From an uncultured Gammaproteobacteria bacterium (lineage in GTDB: Bacteria > Pseudomonadota > Gammaproteobacteria > Pseudomonadales > Ketobacteraceae), in contig CAJXXT010000027.1 of NCBI GenBank assembly GCA_913063495.1, forward strand, positions 1 to 38,633: a stretch of 38,633 nt of DNA, read 5' to 3'. Shown piece by piece: positions 15,580 to 24,800 of this stretch. The translations under genes were made by a program, and so were the position numbers. Position 1 is the first letter of the stretch; every line of letters starts with the position of its first letter. Under the pieces are notes generated by a model. It ran no database searches. It was not told the origin of the DNA and saw nothing but the letters and a program-made list of their open reading frames with translations.

Positions 15580-17958
15580 CTAGATATTATTTTTTCTAGT
15601 GAGCTCTAGATTGTTTGGTATTTGATTTTTACAAAATTCTGAGGCCTGATAATGGCGATACCAGGCAGAAAAGTCATCAGCGGGCACAGGACGACTGATA
15701 AAGTAACCTTGAAGTTTGTCGCATCCCCACTGCTCTAATAAATGCCATGCAGCCTGGGTTTCAACGCCTTCAGCAACAATACGTAAACCGATATTATGTC
15801 CCAATTGAATTGTTGATTGCACAATGACCTGGTCGTCCTTGTTATTTTCAAGGTTTAAAATAAAGGATTTATCAATCTTTAACTCATCTACGGGCATGCT
15901 TTTTAGTTGGCTTAGCGAAGAGTAGCCCGTTCCAAAATCATCAATAGAAAGGTCAATGCCCAGTGATTTAAATTGTTCCAATACCTGGATGGCTTGATGT
16001 GGGTTTTCCATTACCGCGCTTTCGGTGATTTCTAGCATTAAGTCTCGCGCGGTAAGCTGGTGGTTTGATAGCAGTTGAGTGATAAAGCTAGGGAGGCCAT
16101 CGTGGGCAATATCATGTGCAGATAGGTTGATGGCAACGACAACATCGATTTTTTGTTGCCGCCATAGCTTTGCTTGAGCTGCAACGGACGTCAGTACCCA
16201 ACGTGTTAGGTCTGGCATCATACCTGAGCTCTCTGCGAGTCCAATAAAATCATCAGGGGGGATAAACCCCAAATCTTTGTGAATCCAGCGGATAAGCGCT
16301 TCAACTTGCGTAATCGTTTGTGTATGTAAATCAACTTTGGGTTGATAGTACATAACTAGATCGTTGTTTTTTATGGCATCACCAAGATCTGAAATAAGGC
16401 GGATACGTTTGAGGTGCTCTTTCTCTTCGCCAGGCTCGTAGAAGTCAAGGCAGATATTACGAGACTCTGCAACGTTTAAAGCGATGCCTGAGCGGCGTAG
16501 AAGCTGTTCTGCATCAGCTCCGTGCTCAGGGTACAGTGATACCCCTAAGCGAATGGATACCGCAATATCAATTCCAGAGATGTTGATGCTTTTTTCTAGG
16601 GTTTCTTTTAGATGTTTGGTATCTTTGGAAATAGTATCCAAACAGGCTGATGTTATTACGGTAATAAAGTCATCGGCACTCAGGCGCGCGGCTAGACTGT
16701 TATTGCCTGTGGTCTCGTTTAATCGTTCAGCAAAGGTTTTTAGGAAATTATCGCCCACATCAAAACCAAAAGTATCATTGATTTGTGAGAAACCAATAAT
16801 GTTGATGCTAATAACAGAAAACTCAGAGCCATGTCCCTTTTTAATTAACTTGCTGATGTGATCCTTGATTTGTGTGCGATTGGGTAGGCCGGTGAGTGTG
16901 TCATGGTACGCTTGATGGAGAATTTTAGTTTCTCTTTCTGCAATGCCAGTTTGCATTTTACGAAAGCTTTCTTCTAGCTCAGATATTTCTCGAGTGTTTT
17001 GTACGCACTGAGCATTTTTTTCATTGTAATGACCGTCACTGATTCTTCTTGCCGCTTTTACGAAAAATGCGATAGGCTGAGTTATGTTTTTAGATATTAA
17101 TAGAGCGCCAATGATGGAGAAAATGAATGCTAATATTGTGATAACGAATATTTGCAATTTTAATGGGTTGAATTGTGCGTACGCGCTGGTTAGTGACGAA
17201 AAAACATAGGCGTGAATCAGAAAGTCATTGTTTTCTGTTATGGGGATGGGGAGTGATAAAAACTCTTCTTCCTGCGATGTGGTAACAAGCATCATTTCTT
17301 CGTTAGATTGACGTTGTTTTGTGGATGTGGCCGGTAGGGTTGATATGTGAAATGACGCCATATTTACATCACGATTTTTTGTATTGCCTGAAAATGAAAT
17401 GTCTAAGTTTGTCAGTGTTTTTAATTCGTTTGCAAATTTGTCGTCAATAGCAACGCCGACGGTTGCCCAGGCGATAGTTGTCGGGGCCATAACAGGTAAT
17501 ATAGCGACTTGATATGCAGAATCTTTAATAAGTAATGTGGTTAAAACTCCGCCGTTTTCTCTGGTTTTATCAATGATTTCTTTAGTAAGTTGATAGGGGT
17601 GTTTTTTGTTGGTAGTGGATAGTAATGTTCCATCCAGATGGTGAATCATCATTAGATCTACATTAATACGTTGTTGATAATTTTCTAATGCAGAAAGTAT
17701 GGTGTTTTTGTCTTCGGAGGCAATGGCAGTTTTAAATCCAAAATCACTGACTAATATTTCTGATGAAGTTATTAGCTGATCTCCACGTACAGACATTAAT
17801 CGTTCAAATATGCGCTTCCCTGTATGAAGGGTCTCTTCTGCTTGATTGTTTATGTTATTACGGGTGGCGAAAAGTACGCTGCCAATGATAGCGATAGAGG
17901 TGACGACAATTAATGCAATGAAAGGAAGGAGTATGTGGCTTCTAAGGCTTAGTTTCAT
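15580..17958 (-). CDS. Membrane sensor protein with degenerate GGDEF and intact EAL domain (probable c-di-GMP phosphodiesterase)
   Basis: 792 residues: TM1 (9-31), a large periplasmic sensor (32-265, CACHE-like), TM2 (268-290), HAMP (291-343), GGDEF-like (350-510), EAL (525-770). The GGDEF motif is SADDF (427-431), and the D-x-D metal motif is NIIGF, so cyclase activity should be lost. The EAL half keeps EALIRW (552-557), NLSAHD, EITES, DDFGTGYSS (673-681) and KIDKSFI, all expected of an active c-di-GMP phosphodiesterase. Its ATG overlaps the cupredoxin stop (ATGA). The neighbours, an exported copper-type protein and an exported haemoglobin, suggest that the periplasmic domain reads a redox or gas-related signal. 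Confidence 0.92.
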   Translation of the reverse strand: MKLSLRSHILLPFIALIVVTSIAIIGSVLFATRNNINNQAEETLHTGKRIFERLMSVRGDQLITSSEILVSDFGFKTAIASEDKNTILSALENYQQRINVDLMMIHHLDGTLLSTTNKKHPYQLTKEIIDKTRENGGVLTTLLIKDSAYQVAILPVMAPTTIAWATVGVAIDDKFANELKTLTNLDISFSGNTKNRDVNMASFHISTLPATSTKQRQSNEEMMLVTTSQEEEFLSLPIPITENNDFLIHAYVFSSLTSAYAQFNPLKLQIFVITILAFIFSIIGALLISKNITQPIAFFVKAARRISDGHYNEKNAQCVQNTREISELEESFRKMQTGIAERETKILHQAYHDTLTGLPNRTQIKDHISKLIKKGHGSEFSVISINIIGFSQINDTFGFDVGDNFLKTFAERLNETTGNNSLAARLSADDFITVITSACLDTISKDTKHLKETLEKSINISGIDIAVSIRLGVSLYPEHGADAEQLLRRSGIALNVAESRNICLDFYEPGEEKEHLKRIRLISDLGDAIKNNDLVMYYQPKVDLHTQTITQVEALIRWIHKDLGFIPPDDFIGLAESSGMMPDLTRWVLTSVAAQAKLWRQQKIDVVVAINLSAHDIAHDGLPSFITQLLSNHQLTARDLMLEITESAVMENPHQAIQVLEQFKSLGIDLSIDDFGTGYSSLSQLKSMPVDELKIDKSFILNLENNKDDQVIVQSTIQLGHNIGLRIVAEGVETQAAWHLLEQWGCDKLQGYFISRPVPADDFSAWYRHYQASEFCKNQIPNNLELTRKNNI

Positions 17959-18623
17959 TTGTAGAACCTTCCAAATTTATTCTTTTTTGACGGATTCTTT
18001 TTTGGCGGGTGAGTTATGTTAATAGTGACGGTAATACTGTCGTGCCCTGATAAATGACCGGAGTAATGGGTCTTTGTTTTGTCGGCTAAATTGGGGTGCC
18101 ATATATTTAGGGAAGTAACGGCTTTTTTTGGTTCTGAAAAAACAATTTTTCCAGCGTCATCAACAATGCCAAATTTCCCGTCGTCGTAAACGACAATATA
18201 TCCCAGCATCGAATCATGGATGTTACAGCCAAGTACAACGACGCCTTCATTTTCAAAGGTAATCGGAGTGTTGGGTGTTCCTGCGTAGAGTTTCATTTCA
18301 AAAGATTTGGTTTTGGAAAATGAATAGACATGATGTCTTACATTATCGCTGTTCGGGAAAGACACTTTTTGGTTTTTGTGAATTGCTAATACATGCGGGT
18401 TATATTGGCGGTTAACTTGATCCATGATGGCAACGTCAGTGCTGCTACTTGTAATATCTTTACCAGAAATATGTACGACCGCATTTTGGGCCGGTTGACC
18501 GTTTTGATCCAGTACAGTGACGGTCCACGCCCAGGCTGGCGAGCTAAGAAAGAATAGTACCAGCAGGATGCCGCCGTCGAATATTGACAAGGATTTAGGT
18601 GAGCTGAAATAGTGTATTTTCAT
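17955..18623 (-). CDS. Exported cupredoxin-like protein (methylamine-utilisation-protein-like)
   Basis: 222 residues with an N-terminal signal (hydrophobic 18-33, AWA cleavage). The fold is plastocyanin-like, with candidate type-1 copper ligands His97 or His98 (NVRHHVYSF) and Cys133, His136 and Met139 in LGCNIHDSMLGY. The segment before it (VTVLDQNGQPAQNAVVHI) is a carboxypeptidase-regulatory-like strand pair. Such proteins are often labelled methylamine utilisation proteins, but no mau genes are nearby. The tail is lysine-rich. It is the first gene of the operon with the EAL, DUF3034 and haemoglobin genes, and a 12-bp inverted repeat lies 17 bp before its ATG. Confidence 0.82.
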   Translation of the reverse strand: MKIHYFSSPKSLSIFDGGILLVLFFLSSPAWAWTVTVLDQNGQPAQNAVVHISGKDITSSSTDVAIMDQVNRQYNPHVLAIHKNQKVSFPNSDNVRHHVYSFSKTKSFEMKLYAGTPNTPITFENEGVVVLGCNIHDSMLGYIVVYDDGKFGIVDDAGKIVFSEPKKAVTSLNIWHPNLADKTKTHYSGHLSGHDSITVTINITHPPKKNPSKKNKFGRFYK

Positions 18624-18640
18624 CGGGGTTGTACTTCACG

Positions 18641-18673
18641 TCTATTCTTTAGGGCTGTTATCTAAAGAATAGA
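18641..18673 (-). promoter_or_regulatory. Perfect 12-bp inverted repeat in the leader of the cupredoxin/EAL/haemoglobin operon
   Basis: TCTATTCTTTAG and its exact complement CTAAAGAATAGA are separated by 9 bp, ending 17 bp before the ATG at 18623. There is no U-tract on either side, so it is less like a terminator and more like an operator or an mRNA hairpin near the ribosome site. Confidence 0.7.
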
Positions 18674-18740
18674 CTAACTATCCTGATGAGGAGGGCTATT
18701 GAAGGAGGGGCTAGAGGTTACCCACTCTGGCAGACCTGCG

Positions 18741-20345
18741 TCATTGGAAAATAGAGATATCTGTAGCGATGCCTCTTGCACGTAAAGACTCATAGAACGT
18801 AGGGATAAATCCAGTGGATTCAAAATGACCTTGTATCTTACCTTGTTCATCTACGCCATCTTGGTGAAAGCTAAAGATTTCACCTAACTGAACATTACCA
18901 GATTCCATCCCTGATACTTCAGAGATGCTGGTGATTCGACGGCTACCGCAGGGGAACCGGGTTTGTTGAACAATGAGGTCAATGGAAGATGCGATTTGTG
19001 TTCGGGTCGCCAGCATGGGTATTTCTATTCCCGACATTAACGACAGCACTTCTAAGCGGCTGATACAGTCTCTTGGGCTGTTAGCATGAATGGTTGTTAA
19101 TGACCCATTATGTCCTGTATTCATGGCTTGGAGCATATCCAATGCTTCACCGCCACGGCATTCCCCCACTACAATGCGATCAGGGTTCATGCGTAGAGAG
19201 TTTTTAACTAGATCTCGTATCTCGATGGCCCCTGTGCCGTCTGCATTGGGTTGACGTGATTCTAGGGATACTAGATTAGGTTGACGTAGCTCTAATTCGG
19301 CAGCATCTTCGATAACAATGACGCGTTCTTTATTAGGGATGAAGCTGGATAATACATTCAATAGCGTCGACTTACCGGAGCCCGTGCTGCCAGATATTAT
19401 GATGTTGCATTTATGGATTACCGCCATCTCCAAGAATCGAATTATGCCTGGGCTGAGGGTCCCATAGTTAATAAGGTGTTGCGCGGTGAGTCGTTCGCTC
19501 ACGGCTTTTCGTATCGTAATTGACGGGCCTTTTACTGCTAAGGGAGGGATAACAGCGTTAATTCGAGATCCATCCCCAAATCGAGTGTCGACCATCGGGA
19601 ATTGATCATCAATTCTTCGACCTGTTGATGCTACCATGCGTTGAATCACTGTTAACAATATTCCGGCGTCAGTAAATGTGCCTACAAAGAGCTTGGTCTG
19701 GCCGTTCTCTTCATAGAATATTTCATCATGAGCATTCACCATGATTTCAGAAACTTGAGGGTTGTTTAGCAGCGGCTCTATTGCCCCATAACCGACAATT
19801 TCAGCATGAACTCTGTGAACTAGTTTATTTGGATCAACGTTAGAAGGGATGTCCTGAAATTCGGCAACGGTTGCCTTAACGACGGTATAGATCTCGGCGT
19901 TAGCATTTTCGCCCTCTAGATCAATCGCGGGTTGCTGTAACTGCTTCTTAACGGCTTGATGTGTACGCTGTTGCCAATGTTGATAGGCTTTACGGCGTAC
20001 CTCTGCGGCGTTAATGGAAGGTTTCGATGTGGGCTTGTCATTAGGGTCTTGATCAGCGATGACTATGTTGATGCTATAATCGCCGATCATGATGGTATCG
20101 TTCATGGTGAGTGGCCCAAAATTCTCTATTTTGTCTTCGTTGACGAATAGAGGTTTGAGCCGGGCACGATTTGATATATGTATACCGTCATCCCGAAATT
20201 CAACCTGGGCATGGACTTTCGCTACTTTCCTGCCCGGTAAATTCACAATATTGCTGTCGCTATCACCAATCGTACAAATGCTTTGTTTGATAAATAAAGG
20301 CGGCAGGGCGCTGCCGTTGGGATTTGTGATATTTAGGATGTACAT
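18741..20345 (-). CDS. FHA-domain CpaF-family secretion ATPase
   Basis: 534 residues. Residues 1-97 are FHA-like (CTIGDSDSN, NLPGRKVAKVHAQV, PLFVNE, LTMNDTIMIGDYSI), but the Arg after the first Gly and the Ser of S-x-xH are missing, so phosphothreonine binding is uncertain. From about 150 it is a CpaF/TadA ATPase: SEIMVNAHDEIFYE, GRRIDDQFPMVDTRF, Walker A GSTGSGKST (319-327), Walker B-type VIVIEDAAELEL, and GECRGGEALDMLQAMNTGHNGS with TTIHANSPRD. CpaF drives Tad/Flp pili, yet no other tad genes are in the window, so it is an orphan here. It probably powers a pilus encoded elsewhere or a related secretion step. Confidence 0.9.
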   Translation of the reverse strand: MYILNITNPNGSALPPLFIKQSICTIGDSDSNIVNLPGRKVAKVHAQVEFRDDGIHISNRARLKPLFVNEDKIENFGPLTMNDTIMIGDYSINIVIADQDPNDKPTSKPSINAAEVRRKAYQHWQQRTHQAVKKQLQQPAIDLEGENANAEIYTVVKATVAEFQDIPSNVDPNKLVHRVHAEIVGYGAIEPLLNNPQVSEIMVNAHDEIFYEENGQTKLFVGTFTDAGILLTVIQRMVASTGRRIDDQFPMVDTRFGDGSRINAVIPPLAVKGPSITIRKAVSERLTAQHLINYGTLSPGIIRFLEMAVIHKCNIIISGSTGSGKSTLLNVLSSFIPNKERVIVIEDAAELELRQPNLVSLESRQPNADGTGAIEIRDLVKNSLRMNPDRIVVGECRGGEALDMLQAMNTGHNGSLTTIHANSPRDCISRLEVLSLMSGIEIPMLATRTQIASSIDLIVQQTRFPCGSRRITSISEVSGMESGNVQLGEIFSFHQDGVDEQGKIQGHFESTGFIPTFYESLRARGIATDISIFQ

Positions 20346-20708
20346 AGCATGGTACCGTTTTTATTCTTGTGTGCGCATCCATGCAGGCAAAAGCCGAATT
20401 TATTGTTTTGCTAAGGATATGGTCTTGAGCAATGTTGTCAACGAGAAAGCGGTGGGGAAGTGTGATTTTGGGCTATTTCTCTCACTCCAGCGAGAATAAT
20501 GCACTTAATGGAAAGGACCGTTGTGCCAAATGAGGTATTTAAGGTGATAACGCTCGTATATAGTGTTCGGGCGACGGCCAGTTCTACAGTTCGTTCTGTA
20601 ATCACTGGCTAATACTACTGATAAACTCAGTAACCAATCGAGCAACAAGTCCAGTAACAAGCCCATTAACAATGAGCACAGTAATAAACCTAGTAATATG
20701 AGGCCAAT
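20346..20708. other. 363-bp spacer with a small ORF and a repeat-coded frame
   Basis: No long gene. A 34-codon frame, ATG 20508 to TAA 20612 (MERTVVPNEVFKVITLVY...), is followed in another frame by codons reading S-N-K-P-type tetrapeptides. That frame runs into a TGA overlapping the next gene's ATG at 20709. The two frames could be a single small gene split by a frameshift. Evidence is weak. Confidence 0.3.
20629..20703 (+). repeat. Degenerate 12-bp tandem repeat, six units
   Basis: Units: AGTAACCAATCG, AGCAACAAGTCC, AGTAACAAGCCC, ATTAACAATGAGCAC (15 bp), AGTAATAAACCT, AGTAATATGAGG. Because the period is a multiple of three, one frame reads repeated Ser-Asn-Lys/Gln-Ser/Pro. The last unit includes the ribosome site region (TGAGG) of the next gene. 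Confidence 0.75.
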
Positions 20709-21035
20709 ATGACACCTACCCATGACAGTAGTTTTGAATTGCGATTACACCAGGCTTTGAACTTGAAGCAACAGGCGTTAGAGGCAAAGCAATCCAATGA
20801 TTACTCCCAGGCCTATGTGTTAATGACAGAGGCTCATGACTTGGTTGTCGACTGTCCAAAGCAACATGCATTGATGCACGATGAATTGCGCCATATTAAT
20901 TGGATCACTGGGAATTATGGAGAATTAATGGGGGACTGTTTTTTAGCGGTTTTTAAACCCCTGGGTATTTTTGAAGTATTGGCCTATGTGTTGAAACGCC
21001 AGATAATTGATGACGAGCGTTGTCGTCGATCATAA
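20709..21035 (+). CDS. Small helical protein, possibly DUF3703-like
   Basis: 108 residues, acidic and helical, no signal peptide. The pattern ALEAKQSNDYSQAYVLMTEAHDLVVDCPKQHALMHDEL is a TPR-like helix pair and recalls DUF3703 proteins (A-x-xAL...D...A...LE-AH...H...H); that match is from memory and is tentative. A TGAGG ribosome site precedes the ATG. It lies 12 bp before the thioesterase gene, so the two are probably co-transcribed. Function unknown. Confidence 0.6.
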   Translation: MTPTHDSSFELRLHQALNLKQQALEAKQSNDYSQAYVLMTEAHDLVVDCPKQHALMHDELRHINWITGNYGELMGDCFLAVFKPLGIFEVLAYVLKRQIIDDERCRRS

Positions 21036-21047
21036 GGAAAAAGGTAT

Positions 21048-21872
21048 ATGAGTAGTAAAACGTTTAACCAAATTTTAGACGGTGTTAGTAAGCAGGGCGA
21101 TCATTACGAAGCCCAGATCCCAAGGTCATGGATGCAAGGCAGGGCATCTTTTGGTGGTTTGGTCACCGCATTAGGTGTTGAAGCAATGCAGCAAGCTCTA
21201 TATCAAGGAGAGGGGCAACAAGCCGGGAAAAAACTGCCACTGAGAGCGTTGCAAGTATTGTTCGTTGGCCCAGTTGGTGAACAGCCTATTCGTATTGAAA
21301 CAACCAAATTACGACAGGGTAAAAATGTTACCTCAATGCGAGCGGATTTGATTCAAGATGGAAATGTAGGTTGTACCGTGATGGCCTGTTTTGGTGCGTC
21401 GAGAGTCTCAGAATTGTCGCTTGAAGCCAAAGCGATGCCTATAGTCGCTGATCCAGAATCCCTTAAACCCTTTCATTACGTGGAAGGAAAAACACCATCA
21501 TTTACACAGTTCTTTGATATGCGCTGGGCAGAGGGTGATAGCCCATTCACCGGATGTAAAGAACGTACGCATGGTATTTGGACCTGTTTTCATGAAAAAG
21601 GGCCGGCATCTATTGCTCATCTAATCGCAATTGCCGATATTCCTCCGCCGATTGGATTGTCGATGTTAACCACACCTACAGCAGGCAGTTCGTTAACGTG
21701 GTCATTGGAATTTTTAGGAGATGAGTGGCAGGCCAACGCCGACGGCTGGTGGTATGTGAGAACCGAGCTGGCGCAAAGTTCTCAAGGGTATGGACAACAA
21801 ACTTACAGCATTTGGACCCCTGACGGTAAACCGGTGGCATTGGGTCGTCAGGTGATGACGGTTTTTGGGTGA
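21048..21872 (+). CDS. Acyl-CoA thioesterase-like protein, double hotdog fold
   Basis: 274 residues with two hotdog repeats. The first has SWMQGRASFGGLVTALGVEA (helix with the typical G-x-xFGG-x-x-A) and LRALQVLFVGPV with VTSMRADLIQDG. The second has HLIAIADIPPPIGLSML, LTWSLEFLG and WWYVRTELAQSSQGYGQQTYSIWT, then GRQVM. This is the TesB-like / 4HBT_3 arrangement that hydrolyses acyl-CoA thioesters in the cytosol. Chain-length preference cannot be told. A GGAAAAAGG-like site precedes the ATG. It converges with the large hybrid kinase, with only 13 bp between stops. Confidence 0.82.
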   Translation: MSSKTFNQILDGVSKQGDHYEAQIPRSWMQGRASFGGLVTALGVEAMQQALYQGEGQQAGKKLPLRALQVLFVGPVGEQPIRIETTKLRQGKNVTSMRADLIQDGNVGCTVMACFGASRVSELSLEAKAMPIVADPESLKPFHYVEGKTPSFTQFFDMRWAEGDSPFTGCKERTHGIWTCFHEKGPASIAHLIAIADIPPPIGLSMLTTPTAGSSLTWSLEFLGDEWQANADGWWYVRTELAQSSQGYGQQTYSIWTPDGKPVALGRQVMTVFG

Positions 21873-21885
21873 CAGTTGTGGTGTT

Positions 21886-24800
21886 TTAATGGATGAGTCT
21901 ACTATGTGATGGTTTGGGCGGTGGAGGTGTCGTATTGTTTCCATCCTCTAGGTATTCGAATAACGCTTTGATATTAATTGGCTTCGGAAGGTGTTTTACA
22001 TTTAGTAAGTGCGTTTCATCGTTATGGGTATGTTGTTCATGTCCGCTAGATAATATGATTTTTTTATCATACCCTGACATTCTTAAGCGCTTTATAACAT
22101 CAATACCGTTTAAAGGTGACATTGAATAATCTGTTAAGACAGCAATGGTTGAAGAAGCATTAGAGCTGATAAATTCTAATGCTTCTGAAGCGCTGGAGAA
22201 TGTAATAACGTTATCGACAACGTCCAATAAAGCACTTTCAAGAAAATATAAAATGCTCGTATCGTCATCGATGACAACGATACATCCAGGTATACGGGTT
22301 GGATGCACAACTTGTTGACTTTTTGGGCGGGGTAAGCTGGGTGTATTTGTAATGTTGTAAGACGTTATTGGTATTTCTAAGGTAAACAGGGTGCCTTCGT
22401 TTCTATTTGTCCTTAGCTTTGTTGTGCCTCCCATTTCTGCCATCAAGCACCTTACAATATACATACCAAGACCATGTCCGGAGTTGTGAGATGTGGCTTC
22501 TTGTTCAAAGGGCAAAAATAGATCGTTACTTCGGTGATCCTCCATTCCAATACCATTATCTTTGATCTTGAGTTGCAATGTGTTTTTTGAGTTGTTGCTA
22601 GCATCCAAGATGGCGCATGATACGGAGATGCAGCTTGCTTGCGCATACTTTATTGCATTATGTATAACGTTTTCTATGATTTGTGAAATACGCTCACCAT
22701 CACTAACGATAGTTAGCTGAGTGTCACACTGAATGTCTATTTCGATATTTTGCTGTTTACATTCAGACTTATGTAGAGAAAAAGCATCTTCTATAACGGA
22801 GTGAATGTAGAAATGTGTGTTTTGGATGGAGAACTTTCCCTCAAGTACTGCACCAATGGAAAGTAAATCACTAAATCTTCGGTTCAGCTTTACGATTTGT
22901 TTTTGTTGCTGCTCAAAAAGATCGAGTTTTTGCTTTTCTGTTTTACTGGACGAAACTTCATTGATACCAATAATACTATTCAGTGGGTTTTTTATTTCAT
23001 GGATGGCGCTAGAGAAGTAGCGAGCCTGTCGAACTATTTTTTCATCAATGATTTCTTTCTTTGCTTTGTCGGTAACGTCTATGACATATCCATATATCTG
23101 AGTGATACCATTCTGGTTGATTCTCCTAAGGGTAATAAAGGAGTATTTTTCATTTGGTGTGATCGTGTATTGTTGTTTAAATGAGTCTAATGATCCATTT
23201 TGAAACAAATTGATTTTTTCATTGGTCGCTGGGGAATCTTCGGATGGGAGGTTTTTTAAAACTGAAAATATATTTTCTTTGATGAGGTTGGAGTGAGCTA
23301 TTCCTAACATATCGATAAACATTTTATTAGCATGAAGCATACTCCCATTGCCCTTGGCTAACGCAATTCCATCGATGGCGTTGGAGAATAGGATTTCATG
23401 GCTCTGTTCTGATTCTTTAAGTTTTTCTGCTATTGACATGGAATCAAGTTTGGAACCAAGGGTGTCTGCGATAGTTTTAAGCGTTGATTTTAGGTTCTTT
23501 GAGTTGTTGATGCATTCCTTTTTGTATATAAGGAAACCAAAACTCGTATTATTTGATGATACAGGAAAATATATGCTCTTTGACCAGGGAGTATTTTCAG
23601 GTATTCCTTCTTCAATAGTGAGAGATGTATTGTGAGTAGGAGTATTTAGCCAACTTCCAGTTGTATTAACTAGCGAATTTGTTTTAGACAAAATGTTTTT
23701 TATTAGCTGTTCTTTATTATATTCACAGGTGTTGATGTGTTTTATGCAGTCAATAAGTACATCGTTTTCAATTGCTGTTGGTTGTGATATGTAGGATTTA
23801 AAATATACATTTGAGATGGCAAATATTTTTTTTCTTATTCTGGCTTCTACAAGTTTTGCTCCCCAGTTTTTACTTATACTTAAGGATTTCTCTAGGGTTG
23901 ATAGATTTTTGGATTCAGGTGATAGGTCAAAGGCCAGCTCGTAAGTGATTAACGCATCCATAGGGTGGCCCTTGATTTGTGCTGAAGTGGCCGCATCTAT
24001 GAGTTTTGCTAAAGAGGCGGGGTTTTTTCTAAGAAGCATTGATTGAATAGCCTCAAGTATCCTTTTTTTATGATCGATGTTCACACTCTTTTGGATGCAT
24101 ATACTATTTAGAATGCTTATTGATCGCTTTATGTAAAAAAATGTTTTTGTAAGACTGTAGCTTCCATCAAAGGTTAGTTTGGCTCGGACTATAGCGCTGA
24201 TGAATATATGTAGGTACTCACCGTAGGTGCCTCCCACATGTTCTTTGTATTTTTCTGCTTTTCTAGCGCAGAATAACGCTTTATCATAGTTTCCACATAG
24301 ATATGCTTTAACTGTCGCGTAGTGGTACGCAATAAATACAGCTGCTTTGTCATTTTTGTATATTGTTTCGTTTATGTCTGTATTGATATTGAAATAAGGC
24401 CCATGAAAATCACTTGTACCGTATTCATCAGTTAAGCTTGAAGAAAATTCTTGTATTATCAATAACCACCTGTCTGCATTCTGTTGGGTTATGTTTCCTA
24501 GTTTTGATACGTAGTTATTTATTCGAAATTTAACATCCTCTAATGGCTCATGTGAATCTAACGCATGGAATCCTGCTACATGTGCGGAATAAGCTGCCAT
24601 TTCGTAAGCTCCTACTTCAATGTTTTTATCGAAGTCTCCATCCAGTTGTTTTACATTATCATTTAGTGGTGTTATATGGTAACCAATGAACGCATCAAAA
24701 ATAAACCGGGATCTAGCACTGTACATGTAATTCTTCTGTTCAGTGTAGAGGGGCTCCCAATCACGAGAAATTTTTCTTCCTAAAGAAAGTTTTCGAAAAT

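Noticed and set aside
20629..20703. Possible CRISPR-like repeat array
   Set aside because: Units are 12 bp, directly adjacent and degenerate, without spacers.
20505..20723. 72-residue leucine-rich frame on the - strand
   Set aside because: It is the complement of the 12-bp tandem repeat, and the leucine richness comes from the repeat. The + strand reading frames into the next gene.
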